DNA from: Flavobacteriales bacterium
GTDB lineage: Bacteria > Bacteroidota > Bacteroidia > Flavobacteriales > Schleiferiaceae
Direction: 5' to 3'
Length of the DNA stretch: 42,225 nt
Assembly: GCA_012269745.1 (NCBI GenBank)
Contig: JAAXJR010000021.1
Span: 1-42,225 of the forward strand
The position numbers and the translations under genes are program-made. Below, piece after piece: positions 1-7,871 of the stretch; position 1 is the first letter of the stretch, and the number at the start of each line of letters is the position of its first letter. The notes beneath the pieces were generated by a model that did not search any database, was not told where the DNA came from, and saw only the letters and a program-made list of their open reading frames with translations.

Positions 1-9
1 CATTTTTCT

Positions 10-43
10 AAAGCCCATTCTAGCAATAGAGTGGGCTTTTTTT
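10..43 (+). terminator. Intrinsic terminator of an upstream gene outside the window
   Basis: An inverted repeat AAAGCCCATTC / GAGTGGGCTTT (one mismatch) with an 8-9 nt loop is followed by a run of seven T on the + strand, the form of a rho-independent terminator. It would end a + strand gene lying left of the window. Confidence 0.8.
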
Positions 44-87
44 ATACCCGAAACTCAGTATTTACGCGTTATTGCAGCATTATTGAT

Positions 88-95
88 TAAGTTTA
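88..95 (+). promoter_or_regulatory. Near-consensus -7 box for the porin gene
   Basis: TAAGTTTA lies 7 nt before the ATG at 103 and differs from the Bacteroidota -7 consensus TAnnTTTG in the last base only. If used, the leader would be almost absent. No -33 TTTG is visible at the expected spacing. Confidence 0.35.
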
Positions 96-102
96 CGCCT
101 GT

Positions 103-2019
103 ATGAGGCCCTATCTACTTTCATTATTCGTATTGCTTTCAACCTCCATGGTTGGCCAGATGGATTCAACTGTTGTGGAAGATGCTGATACAGTGGAATT
201 ATTGCCCAATTTTGGGGTCAAAGCCCAGTATCCTTATAATAGTAAGGGGTATTACCTGTACCAAAATCAGCGCTGGGATTCTTTGACAGTATTATTGGAT
301 GAGCGCGCGGAAGACCAAATCTGGTTGAAGGATTCATGGAATTGGACCCAAAGGGAAAATTCAGCTATTGGTGGACTTAATTATAATTCTTTGGAACCTA
401 TTGTGCGATCGGGTCTAGACGGTTGGCATAGATTTTCCAAAAGTTATTTGCAGATGCCACTAGCTTATCGTTCTTCTTCTCCGCGCTCGGATTTGAGATT
501 ACATACTGGAATCGGTGGCGGCCAAGTATTTGGAATTACAGCACTCGCGCCGGTGGATTCAGCCAAGCAGTTGTACGTTGATTACCTGCGTAACAATACA
601 CTAGGATTATTTCGTAATGAAGGTACGGATGGCCATGAGCTACAATTTTCTTTGAAGCAATTGGATTCATATAATATTTCGACAGAATCGAAATTGGAGG
701 TATCGTATTTTAATTCGAGATCAGGTCAGAATGGAGGTTTATCTTCTCCTAGTTTATTCGAAGGCAATGTACCAACGTTAAGACGCAATTACGCTATAAG
801 CGATGCTGTAGGTAAGCTCTTTGAAGAAGATTTAAATGTTAAGTATTGGACAAAACGTGATCTAAGTAATAACCAGGACTTAGTTGCTAGTATTTCTTTC
901 AATTCAAGAAGCTGGGCTGTAAATAATGCAAATTCAGCATCAGAATACTTTTGGGACAGCACCGGAATAGCACCTGTGCTGGAACAACGAACTTTAAGGT
1001 ACTCTGATTCTTTAAGGTTGTCCAAGGCTCAGGTGGATTTGGATTATGTTAGATTTTTTCAATTGAACCCTATAGGCCAGGCACTCGTTGTACAAACTGT
1101 TTTTTATACAGGCTTTGAATATTTACAGAGTAACTCCTTAGGATGGGATGGATTTAGAAGTGATTCCATTCATTATACGGAGTCATTTAGTTCGGAGGTT
1201 ACCCCGTTTTTAAGAGGGCATGTGATGCTTTCTACAACTCATCAATCATTAAACAGATACAGAGTTATTCTTAAATACAACGCTATAGGCTACAACGCAG
1301 GCGCTGTTGATGCAATGGCGCGTGCAAAGTTGCGGGTTGGCTCTGGGAAGCTAGAGTTGCAATGGAACATTCTGCACCAACCCCATATGTACCGTTTTGA
1401 GCAGCTATATGGCTATTCGTACGACTTGAGAACCGTTGATGTGCCCTATTTCAAGAATGAGGGGAAAGCACATTGGGTATCTGGGGACAAATGGATAAAG
1501 GAAGGCGTATTGTACGGTGCTCAGATGAGTGGTATGCGTTACCTCGAATCCTTTGATGAATTAGCGACTTGGGACGGCAGCTATTCTCGTGCACAAGTAG
1601 GAATTACAAGTGATAGGAAAGGATTAAATGTTAGTGTTCAGGGATACGGCGCGTACAAGTCCTCTTTTGGAGGGTTTGCTACACCGAATTGGGGCGGTTT
1701 TACAGAGGTGAATTATAAAACGAGTATTGGAACAAGGTTTGAGCTGAAGGCTGGAGTTAATGTGAGTATTGAGGACGCTTTCTATACGCCAACGTATTTG
1801 GTAGGTGTGCCTATCTGGGCCATGCAAACCGATCATTTGGCGGGGAGTTATCCTTGGGCAACTGCCTTTTTTGAAGCACGAATAGCCAATTTTATAGCTG
1901 GCCTACGCGTCGTAAATGCCCTAGAGGGATTAGCAGATTATAATTATTATGCTTTCGGTGCAACACCGAGAACAGACCGTTGGGTGCAGCTGAGTGCTCG
2001 ATGGACGCTATTTAACTAG
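103..2019 (+). CDS. Putative outer-membrane porin (Bacteroidota Porin_10-like)
   Basis: The 638-residue product starts with a signal peptide (residues 1-18, cleaved before Q19). The rest is typical of a large beta barrel: alternating hydrophobic and polar strands, many Tyr/Trp/Phe, long stretches of Ser/Asn/Gly, no cysteine-based or nucleotide-binding motif, and a C-terminal strand ending WTLFN. The N-terminal part (PNFGVKAQYP, YYLYQNQRWDSL) and overall length fit the 'putative porin' family of Flavobacteriia, which is assigned by structure rather than by a tested substrate. It should sit in the outer membrane and pass small solutes. It appears monocistronic, preceded by a terminator and ending in a TAG that overlaps, on the other strand, the stop of the convergent gene. 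Family call is from memory of the family, so function stays general. Confidence 0.72.
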   Translation: MRPYLLSLFVLLSTSMVGQMDSTVVEDADTVELLPNFGVKAQYPYNSKGYYLYQNQRWDSLTVLLDERAEDQIWLKDSWNWTQRENSAIGGLNYNSLEPIVRSGLDGWHRFSKSYLQMPLAYRSSSPRSDLRLHTGIGGGQVFGITALAPVDSAKQLYVDYLRNNTLGLFRNEGTDGHELQFSLKQLDSYNISTESKLEVSYFNSRSGQNGGLSSPSLFEGNVPTLRRNYAISDAVGKLFEEDLNVKYWTKRDLSNNQDLVASISFNSRSWAVNNANSASEYFWDSTGIAPVLEQRTLRYSDSLRLSKAQVDLDYVRFFQLNPIGQALVVQTVFYTGFEYLQSNSLGWDGFRSDSIHYTESFSSEVTPFLRGHVMLSTTHQSLNRYRVILKYNAIGYNAGAVDAMARAKLRVGSGKLELQWNILHQPHMYRFEQLYGYSYDLRTVDVPYFKNEGKAHWVSGDKWIKEGVLYGAQMSGMRYLESFDELATWDGSYSRAQVGITSDRKGLNVSVQGYGAYKSSFGGFATPNWGGFTEVNYKTSIGTRFELKAGVNVSIEDAFYTPTYLVGVPIWAMQTDHLAGSYPWATAFFEARIANFIAGLRVVNALEGLADYNYYAFGATPRTDRWVQLSARWTLFN

Positions 2020-3290
2020 GTCTTCTGCGGCGGTTTCTTCGCGGCAGGGAAAAGAATGTTGTTAAGAATCAAACGATAACCTGCGCTATTGGGGTGATTC
2101 ATTAAATCAGTAGGCTCATCGCCCACGCGGTGCTGGTAATCCTCTGGATCGTGACCGCCGTAAAACGTCCAATACCCCTCCCCAAACGTGCCGTGAATGT
2201 AACGGGCCGCTTTATCAACTTTATTAGTTCCAAGTATCGTAGTTGATGGCTTTATAGTCTCAGGGTTGTATGCTGTTGTTTGACCATAGAAACTTTTAAC
2301 AAGAGACGTATGGTTTTGCACCAAGATGGTCGGTACTACGTCGTATTTCGCTGAGAAGTCGAAGAGTTCGAAATAGTCCTGATTTTCTTTCATTCTACGA
2401 ACCCGTTTTTCCGTGATATCTATGGAAGAGTATTCGTAGCGTAGCGGATTGGTTTCTAGTTGGAAGTTTTCAAATGCAAAGCACTTTGAATGATCGATTT
2501 TGAGCGCTGCTCCTGGTGCGGATGGGTCACCGTCGAACATGCTTTCGCAGATATCGATACCTTCTGCCGCTAAGGCGATGTCATAGGAATCGGTGGCGGA
2601 ACACATTGCGAAGAGAAAGCCTCCATTATTAACGTACGATGAAATGGTTTTTGCCACAGCACCTTTCACTTGGCTGACCTTAGAATAACCCAATGCGCGT
2701 GCATCAGCTTCGAACTGGGCTTTTTGATTGATGTACCATGCCGCATCTCTGTATGCCCCGTAGAACTTACCGTATTGTCCAGTAAAGTCTTCGTGGTGGA
2801 GGTGGAGCCATTCGTAATTATTGAGGTCACCGTTTAGAATAGATTCATCGTAAATGGTTGTGAAGGGGATTTCCGCATAAGTAAGCACGAGAGTTACAGC
2901 ATCGTCCCAGGGCTGTTTGCCTTCTGGGGAGTACACTGCGATTCGTGGTACTTGCTCTAGTTCTATGGTGTTGGTATTTGTACTGGGGCTTTTGAGCTCT
3001 GCCATGAGGTTCAACAAGGCTGATGCACTTGAACTTTCGTAAGAAATCCCTTTAAGAAGAGCTTGTTGGATGAGTTGCTGGTCGGCATCGAGTATGGCAA
3101 AGGAACCGCCGCGATAATTTAAAAGCCAATGACAATCGTAACCAGATGAAATGGCTTGGTAAACGAGGCCGTAAGCTTTGAGATGGTCGCTTTGCCCTTC
3201 ATAGTCCATGGGAATGAGGACCTGGCCGTAGCTTGGGGCCAAGAAAAGGCAAAAGAATAGAGTGCTGATGTATTTTTTAAAACGGAACAT
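2016..3290 (-). CDS. Secreted protein of the family usually labelled 'asparagine synthetase B' in Flavobacteriia
   Basis: The 424-residue product has an N-terminal signal peptide (cleaved after G22, before Q23), so the mature protein is exported. Close relatives in Flavobacteriia carry the name asparagine synthetase B, but I see neither an N-terminal Cys2 glutaminase domain nor the SGGxDS pyrophosphatase motif of AsnB. Conserved-looking blocks are IPMDYEGQSDHLKAYG (near residue 27), WDDAVTLVLTYAEIPF, WLHLHHEDFTGQYGKFYGAY, GGFLFAMCSATDSYDIALA and FYGGHDPEDYQHRVGD. The GG-hydrophobic-C-S-A segment and the HED and GGHDPE motifs recall class I glutamine-amidotransferase/ThuA-like folds, which is inference. 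The start overlaps the end of dnaB by 14 nt, so it is probably the last gene of the tgt-dnaB run. Function unknown. Confidence 0.7.
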   Translation of the reverse strand: MFRFKKYISTLFFCLFLAPSYGQVLIPMDYEGQSDHLKAYGLVYQAISSGYDCHWLLNYRGGSFAILDADQQLIQQALLKGISYESSSASALLNLMAELKSPSTNTNTIELEQVPRIAVYSPEGKQPWDDAVTLVLTYAEIPFTTIYDESILNGDLNNYEWLHLHHEDFTGQYGKFYGAYRDAAWYINQKAQFEADARALGYSKVSQVKGAVAKTISSYVNNGGFLFAMCSATDSYDIALAAEGIDICESMFDGDPSAPGAALKIDHSKCFAFENFQLETNPLRYEYSSIDITEKRVRRMKENQDYFELFDFSAKYDVVPTILVQNHTSLVKSFYGQTTAYNPETIKPSTTILGTNKVDKAARYIHGTFGEGYWTFYGGHDPEDYQHRVGDEPTDLMNHPNSAGYRLILNNILFPAAKKPPQKT

Positions 3291-4809
3291 CTCCGCCGTC
3301 TAATCCTGGGGTAGGAAGGTTGGTGTAGCCATCATTGGAAGGAGGGAATCCGCCACCAAAGCCATCGTTGCCTCCGTCATTCATTTTGCTTTCCATCATC
3401 ATCGTAGAGCCTTGGTCGAGATCAGCAAATTTTGCAAGCTCACCGATGAATCGCAGACGAACATCTTCTAAAGAACCATTACGGTGTTTTGCAATGATGA
3501 TCTCGGCTTGGTTTTCAGAAGGATCACCATCTTCCCATTCTTCGATACCGTAGTATTGCGGGCGGTAGATGAAGCTTACGATATCCGCATCCTGCTCGAT
3601 CGCTCCAGATTCACGAAGGTCACTGAGCTGTGGACGCTTGGAAGTTGAACGGGTTTCAACAGCACGTGAAAGTTGTGACAGTGCGATAACAGGAACGTTT
3701 AATTCTTTCGCAATCGATTTCAATGAACGAGAAATGGTTGAGATTTCCTGCTCACGGTTTCCTTGGGTCTTCGATCCGCCCACAGTCATGAGCTGCAAGT
3801 AATCAATAATAATTAAGTCCAGTCCTTGAGTACTTGCTAGACGACGCACTTTTGCTCGAAGATCGAACACGGAAAGTGCAGGCGTATCGTCAATAAAAAG
3901 GTGTGCTTTTTCGAGATCCTTTACCCCAGATGTGAGTGAATTCCACTCTCTATCTGTAAGATCACCTTTACGCAGCTTTTCAGAGCTCAGTCCAGTCTCT
4001 GAGGAGATGATACGGGTGATGAGCTGAACAGATGACATCTCCAAAGAGAAGACGGCAACTTTTTTCTGGTGCTCTACCGCCATGTTACGAGCCATCGATA
4101 GAACGAAGGCGGTCTTACCCATACCAGGACGAGCAGCGAGGATAATTAAATCTGAAGGTTGCCATCCCGAGGTCACACGGTCTAGTGCGGAGAACCCTGA
4201 AGGAACTCCAGAAAGTCCTTCTTGCTTTGAGATGTTTTCAATCTTATCAATGGCTTGACGGATCAAATCCTCAGCACTTTCGTAGTTACGCTTTAGGTTA
4301 CCTTGGGCAACTTCGAAGAGCTTTTGTTCTGCGTTATCTAGCAGTTCTAGAACGTCTGTAGTTTCATCAAAAGCACTTTCAATAATCTCTGATGAGATGC
4401 GCACGAGTTCGCGCTGAATGTGTTTTTGAAGAATAATACGGGCGTGGTACTCAATGTGTGCACCGGAACTTACTTTTTGGCTCAATTGGGCCAAGTAAGA
4501 TTCGCCACCTGCCTTTTTTATTAGACCTTCTTTTCTCAATTCAGAGGCAACAGTAAGAATATCTACGGGCTGGTTATCACCAAAGAGAATGGTAATAGTA
4601 CGATAGATGTTCTTGTGTTGGTCCTTGTAGAATGCATCTGGGTGAAGAATGTCAATGACCTTCGCCAATGCATTTTTATCGATTAGAAGTGCGCCCAATA
4701 CAGCTTCTTCCAAATCTACAGCTTGAGGAGGAACGCGTCCACCGGCCGTTAGATTGGTTGTTTGACCAAGATTTCTTGGTGCTTGATTACTGTATTGCGG
4801 GTCTTCCAT
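3277..4809 (-). CDS. dnaB: Replicative DNA helicase DnaB
   Basis: The 510-residue protein is a full-length DnaB: primase-interacting N-terminal helical domain (about residues 27-130), linker, and a RecA-fold C-terminal domain with Walker A ARPGMGKT (226-233), Walker B IIIDYLQLM, and the DLRESGAIEQDADIV block of motif H4. It unwinds DNA 5'-3' at the fork as a hexamer. No intein interrupts the usual insertion points. After the fold there is a glycine/asparagine-rich tail ending LDGGDVPF, which resembles the acidic tip of SSB (DDDIPF). The gene lies 5 nt after accA and overlaps the following secreted-protein gene by 14 nt, so it is cotranscribed rather than paired with rplI as in many bacteria. 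Confidence 0.98.
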   Translation of the reverse strand: MEDPQYSNQAPRNLGQTTNLTAGGRVPPQAVDLEEAVLGALLIDKNALAKVIDILHPDAFYKDQHKNIYRTITILFGDNQPVDILTVASELRKEGLIKKAGGESYLAQLSQKVSSGAHIEYHARIILQKHIQRELVRISSEIIESAFDETTDVLELLDNAEQKLFEVAQGNLKRNYESAEDLIRQAIDKIENISKQEGLSGVPSGFSALDRVTSGWQPSDLIILAARPGMGKTAFVLSMARNMAVEHQKKVAVFSLEMSSVQLITRIISSETGLSSEKLRKGDLTDREWNSLTSGVKDLEKAHLFIDDTPALSVFDLRAKVRRLASTQGLDLIIIDYLQLMTVGGSKTQGNREQEISTISRSLKSIAKELNVPVIALSQLSRAVETRSTSKRPQLSDLRESGAIEQDADIVSFIYRPQYYGIEEWEDGDPSENQAEIIIAKHRNGSLEDVRLRFIGELAKFADLDQGSTMMMESKMNDGGNDGFGGGFPPSNDGYTNLPTPGLDGGDVPF

Positions 4810-4814
4810 AATTC

Positions 4815-5768
4815 TTATTCAGCGTATACACCCATATTGAAGAATTTTTCCATGCGTTGTTCCACGCGTTCTTCTGGGTTTAGCTTGCTTAATGCCTTGG
4901 TATGCTTGATGATGGCTTTCTTTACCTCTTCGAACATAAGTTCTGGCTGAGCGTGAGCACCACCCAGTGGCTCTTTGATGATACCGTCTATCAATCCGTT
5001 CTTTTTCATGTCGGTAGCCGTCAATTTAAGGGCTTCAGCCGCTTTTTCTTTGTGGTCCCAAGACCTCCAAAGGATTGAAGAACAGCTTTCAGGAGAGATT
5101 ACTGAGTACCAAGTATTTTCTAACATCAGTACTTTGTCACCAACGCCTATACCGATGGCACCACCTGAAGCTCCCTCACCGATAATGATACAAATTACAG
5201 GTACCTTGAGGCGAGACATTTCCATGATATTCTTGGCAATTGCTTCACCTTGACCACGCTCTTCAGCTTCTAGTCCTGGGAATGCCCCAGGTGTATCAAT
5301 TAAGGTCACGATTGGTCGGTTAAACTTTTCAGCTTGCTTCATAAGACGAAGAGCCTTGCGGTACCCTTCTGGATTCGCCATACCGAAGTTGCGGTACTGG
5401 CGCATCTTAGTATTTACACCTTTTTGTTGGCCAATGAACATGTAGGTCTGTTCACCGATTTGCCCCCAACCGCCAATCATGGCCTTGTCGTCCTTTACAC
5501 CGCGATCGCCGTGAAGTTCGATGAAGTTACCCTCAGTAAGGGCCTCTATATATGCTTGAGTATATGGGCGTTGAGGATGACGAGACAATTGTACTCTTTC
5601 CCAAGCGCTCAAATTCTCATAGATCTCTTTTTTCTTATCCACTAGCTTTTTGCGAATGTCGTCAATGGTTTTTGCCATGTCGACACCGGTTTCGTCTGCT
5701 AGTTCAAGAGCCTTAGTTAGTTGATTTTCAAGCTCTTCAATTGGCTTTTCAAAAGAAAGATATTCCAT
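4815..5768 (-). CDS. accA: Acetyl-CoA carboxylase carboxyltransferase, alpha subunit
   Basis: This 317-residue protein matches AccA in length (E. coli 319) and layout: an N-terminal coiled segment starting [15 protein letters not shown], then the crotonase-like carboxyltransferase core with [37 protein letters not shown] and the oxyanion-hole stretch [15 protein letters not shown]. With AccD it moves the carboxyl group from biotin on AccB to acetyl-CoA, giving malonyl-CoA, the first step of fatty-acid synthesis. AccD is not in this window. The gene stands 45 nt after the EamA transporter gene and 5 nt before dnaB, so it is probably cotranscribed with both. Confidence 0.97.
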   Translation of the reverse strand: MEYLSFEKPIEELENQLTKALELADETGVDMAKTIDDIRKKLVDKKKEIYENLSAWERVQLSRHPQRPYTQAYIEALTEGNFIELHGDRGVKDDKAMIGGWGQIGEQTYMFIGQQKGVNTKMRQYRNFGMANPEGYRKALRLMKQAEKFNRPIVTLIDTPGAFPGLEAEERGQGEAIAKNIMEMSRLKVPVICIIIGEGASGGAIGIGVGDKVLMLENTWYSVISPESCSSILWRSWDHKEKAAEALKLTATDMKKNGLIDGIIKEPLGGAHAQPELMFEEVKKAIIKHTKALSKLNPEERVEQRMEKFFNMGVYAE

Positions 5769-5813
5769 GTTTCATGTGTTTTCACAGCTCGCAAAATACC
5801 AAAACAAATTGCT

Positions 5814-6743
5814 TTAGCCTTTTCTTTTGCGTGCTTTTATAATACCATTGGCGATTACCGTTCCTAGGATGATAATTACTCCAATGTAAAATTGAGGAGA
5901 CATACTCTCTGAAGCACCGAAGAAAAGGGCTGCCAGAAGAATGCCATATACCGGTTCGAGATTGATGGCAAGCATGACGCTAAAGGGCGAAAGTCGCTTG
6001 AGAAGTTCGACGCTTTTAATGAAGGGATAGGCGGTACAGGCGAGGGCGAGAATAGCGATGTAGATCCAATCAGAATTTTGAGTCGCCCACAGGTTCATAG
6101 GATTGTTACCAATGACGAAGGAGTAAATTACGATGGAAAAGAATGCAAATGTGAGCTCCCAGAATGTGACCTGGACGGGTTTCGGATACCGAGTGACCAG
6201 TTGTTTATTTAAAATGCTGAAGGATGCGCTTAGCATAGAGCTGAATAAAGCGATGATGAGGCCCCATTGGAAATTGGTCAAATAAATTCCAAAGTAGCTT
6301 AGTTCACGAATGTCTGCCGCATTGGGCTCCTCGTAAAAAACAATGCCTATTCCTAAAATCACTAAAAGTCCTAATAAAAGTTCTATAGGATCGAATTTTG
6401 TTTTGGAGAGGACAGGACTCAATAAGGAAGACCAAAGAGCACCCGTGGAGACGCCCGCAAGTGTGATACTTACGTTAGAAATTTTGATGGCTCCAAAGAA
6501 GGTGATCCAATGAATGGCGATTAGAATCCCACAAAGCCACATGAAGAGAAGGTCCTTGAAATTGGCTTTAAAACCTCTTTTTAGAACAAGTAGATAGATC
6601 CCAATGGCCACTGAAGTCAAAGCCGTTCGGTTGTAAACCAATGCCAAAGCATCTATGCTTATGAACTTACCGAGGATTGCGGTGAAGCCCCATATAAACA
6701 CGATGAAGTGTAGATTGAGTTGATCCTTGGTGTATGAATTCAT
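5814..6743 (-). CDS. EamA/DMT-family membrane transporter
   Basis: The 309-residue product has about ten hydrophobic segments arranged as two repeats of five, the form of drug/metabolite (EamA) transporters. The first half opens with LNLHFIVFIWGFTAILGKFI; the second contains NLEPVYGILLAALFFGE-like sequence (here NLEPVYGILLAALFFGASES), a hallmark of the second EamA repeat. Substrate cannot be read from sequence. I chose the ATG at 6743 over one 24 codons upstream, because the upstream extension lies inside the lptF/G-type gene and is not membrane-like. The chosen start sits 1 nt after that gene's TAA, which suggests coupled translation. Confidence 0.88.
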   Translation of the reverse strand: MNSYTKDQLNLHFIVFIWGFTAILGKFISIDALALVYNRTALTSVAIGIYLLVLKRGFKANFKDLLFMWLCGILIAIHWITFFGAIKISNVSITLAGVSTGALWSSLLSPVLSKTKFDPIELLLGLLVILGIGIVFYEEPNAADIRELSYFGIYLTNFQWGLIIALFSSMLSASFSILNKQLVTRYPKPVQVTFWELTFAFFSIVIYSFVIGNNPMNLWATQNSDWIYIAILALACTAYPFIKSVELLKRLSPFSVMLAINLEPVYGILLAALFFGASESMSPQFYIGVIIILGTVIANGIIKARKRKG

Positions 6744-6744
6744 C

Positions 6745-7869
6745 TTATTTCGGCGCTTTATTGTACCGCCAAACAGCGATGATTGCGAATAATAGATTAG
6801 GCAGCCAAATTGCAAATTCTGCAGGTTGAATGTGAATCCACATCAATGTTTTTCCAAGCCATTTGTCTGAGGATAAAACTCCAGTAGTTGCAAAGGTTTG
6901 AGAAATCTGCATGGCAAAAACGTAAATGGCACAGATTACGAGTCCTATAGCGATATTAATGCCAAGTCCCCCTCGTTTTTTCTGACTTGCCAAGGATACG
7001 GCGAGCAGTACAAAGACATAAGAGCTAAGCGGGTAGGAGGATCGGCGCTGCATTTCCATTTGGTAGGAGGCGATATTTTCGTTCCCAGTAATTTCTTCTT
7101 GTGCAATAAAGGCACTGAGTTCTTTTGAATTCATGGTAGCAATAGAGCTCAGTTTGGGTGCAATTTGCTCTGAAGTGAATTGAAGAACTGTGTCTAATCG
7201 TCTGCCCGTTGCAATAAATTCGTTGCCGAGGCTGTCTATGGTTCTTAGGCGGTAGTTGTCTAGTCGCCATTCTCCGGTAGCTGTATCCAATCGTACAAAA
7301 TCTGCACTCAATTTTGATATTAGCTTGTGATCATTGAAGGTTTCGTAAGTGAACTGGTAACCGCTTTGACGAAGGCCTGAGAAGGTTTCGAAGTATACGT
7401 AATGTCCCGGCAGTACTTGCCTGTGGACCTTTTGATTGATGGGACGATTCACCCCCGTGATGTATTTCTCCTCGAAGGCAATCCGCTTGATATTGGTTTG
7501 CGGTACCAACAAGTGATTTAGTGTCAAGGATAGGATACAGATGATGGTAGCCCCGATAAAGTAGGGGCGAAGGAGTCGATTAAAGCTGGTGCCTGAGGTG
7601 AGGATGGCCACTACTTCCGTGTTTGAGGCTATTCGTGAGGTGAACCAGATGGTCGATATGAAGAGGATGAGTGCGCTAAAAAGGTTGCCGTAGAAGGCGA
7701 TGAAATTGATGTAATAATCAAAGACAATTTCATTCATGGTCGCGCCGTTTTGGAAATCATCGATCTTTTCACTGATGTCGAAAACGATAGCAATGGCCAA
7801 GATTAAAATCATGGTCAAAAAGAAGCTGCCCATGAATTTGCGCAGTATGTACCAATCCAGCTTGTTCAC
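6745..7869 (-). CDS. LptF/LptG (YjgP/YjgQ) family permease, LPS export
   Basis: The 374-residue protein begins NKLDWYILRKFMGSFFLT, the usual first membrane helix of YjgP/YjgQ permeases, has two more helices by about residue 120, a soluble jellyroll-like periplasmic domain (about 130-270), and three C-terminal helices. LptF/LptG with the LptB ATPase draw lipopolysaccharide from the inner membrane and pass it to LptC/LptA. Which of the two subunits this is cannot be told, and its partner is not here. The start codon is GTG, placed 2 nt after the tgt stop (TAG-TA-GTG); no ATG lies nearby and the N-terminus fits the family, so I accept it. Confidence 0.9.
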   Translation of the reverse strand: MNKLDWYILRKFMGSFFLTMILILAIAIVFDISEKIDDFQNGATMNEIVFDYYINFIAFYGNLFSALILFISTIWFTSRIASNTEVVAILTSGTSFNRLLRPYFIGATIICILSLTLNHLLVPQTNIKRIAFEEKYITGVNRPINQKVHRQVLPGHYVYFETFSGLRQSGYQFTYETFNDHKLISKLSADFVRLDTATGEWRLDNYRLRTIDSLGNEFIATGRRLDTVLQFTSEQIAPKLSSIATMNSKELSAFIAQEEITGNENIASYQMEMQRRSSYPLSSYVFVLLAVSLASQKKRGGLGINIAIGLVICAIYVFAMQISQTFATTGVLSSDKWLGKTLMWIHIQPAEFAIWLPNLLFAIIAVWRYNKAPK

Positions 7870-7871
7870 TA

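Noticed and set aside
3335-3420. Gly/Asn-rich end of dnaB as a possible nucleotide repeat or recombination hot spot
   Set aside because: The DNA is not tandemly repeated; only the encoded residues are biased.
5769-5813. Possible promoter for accA (TATTTTG on the minus strand)
   Set aside because: One base short of the TAnnTTTG spacing; read-through from the upstream genes explains expression equally well.
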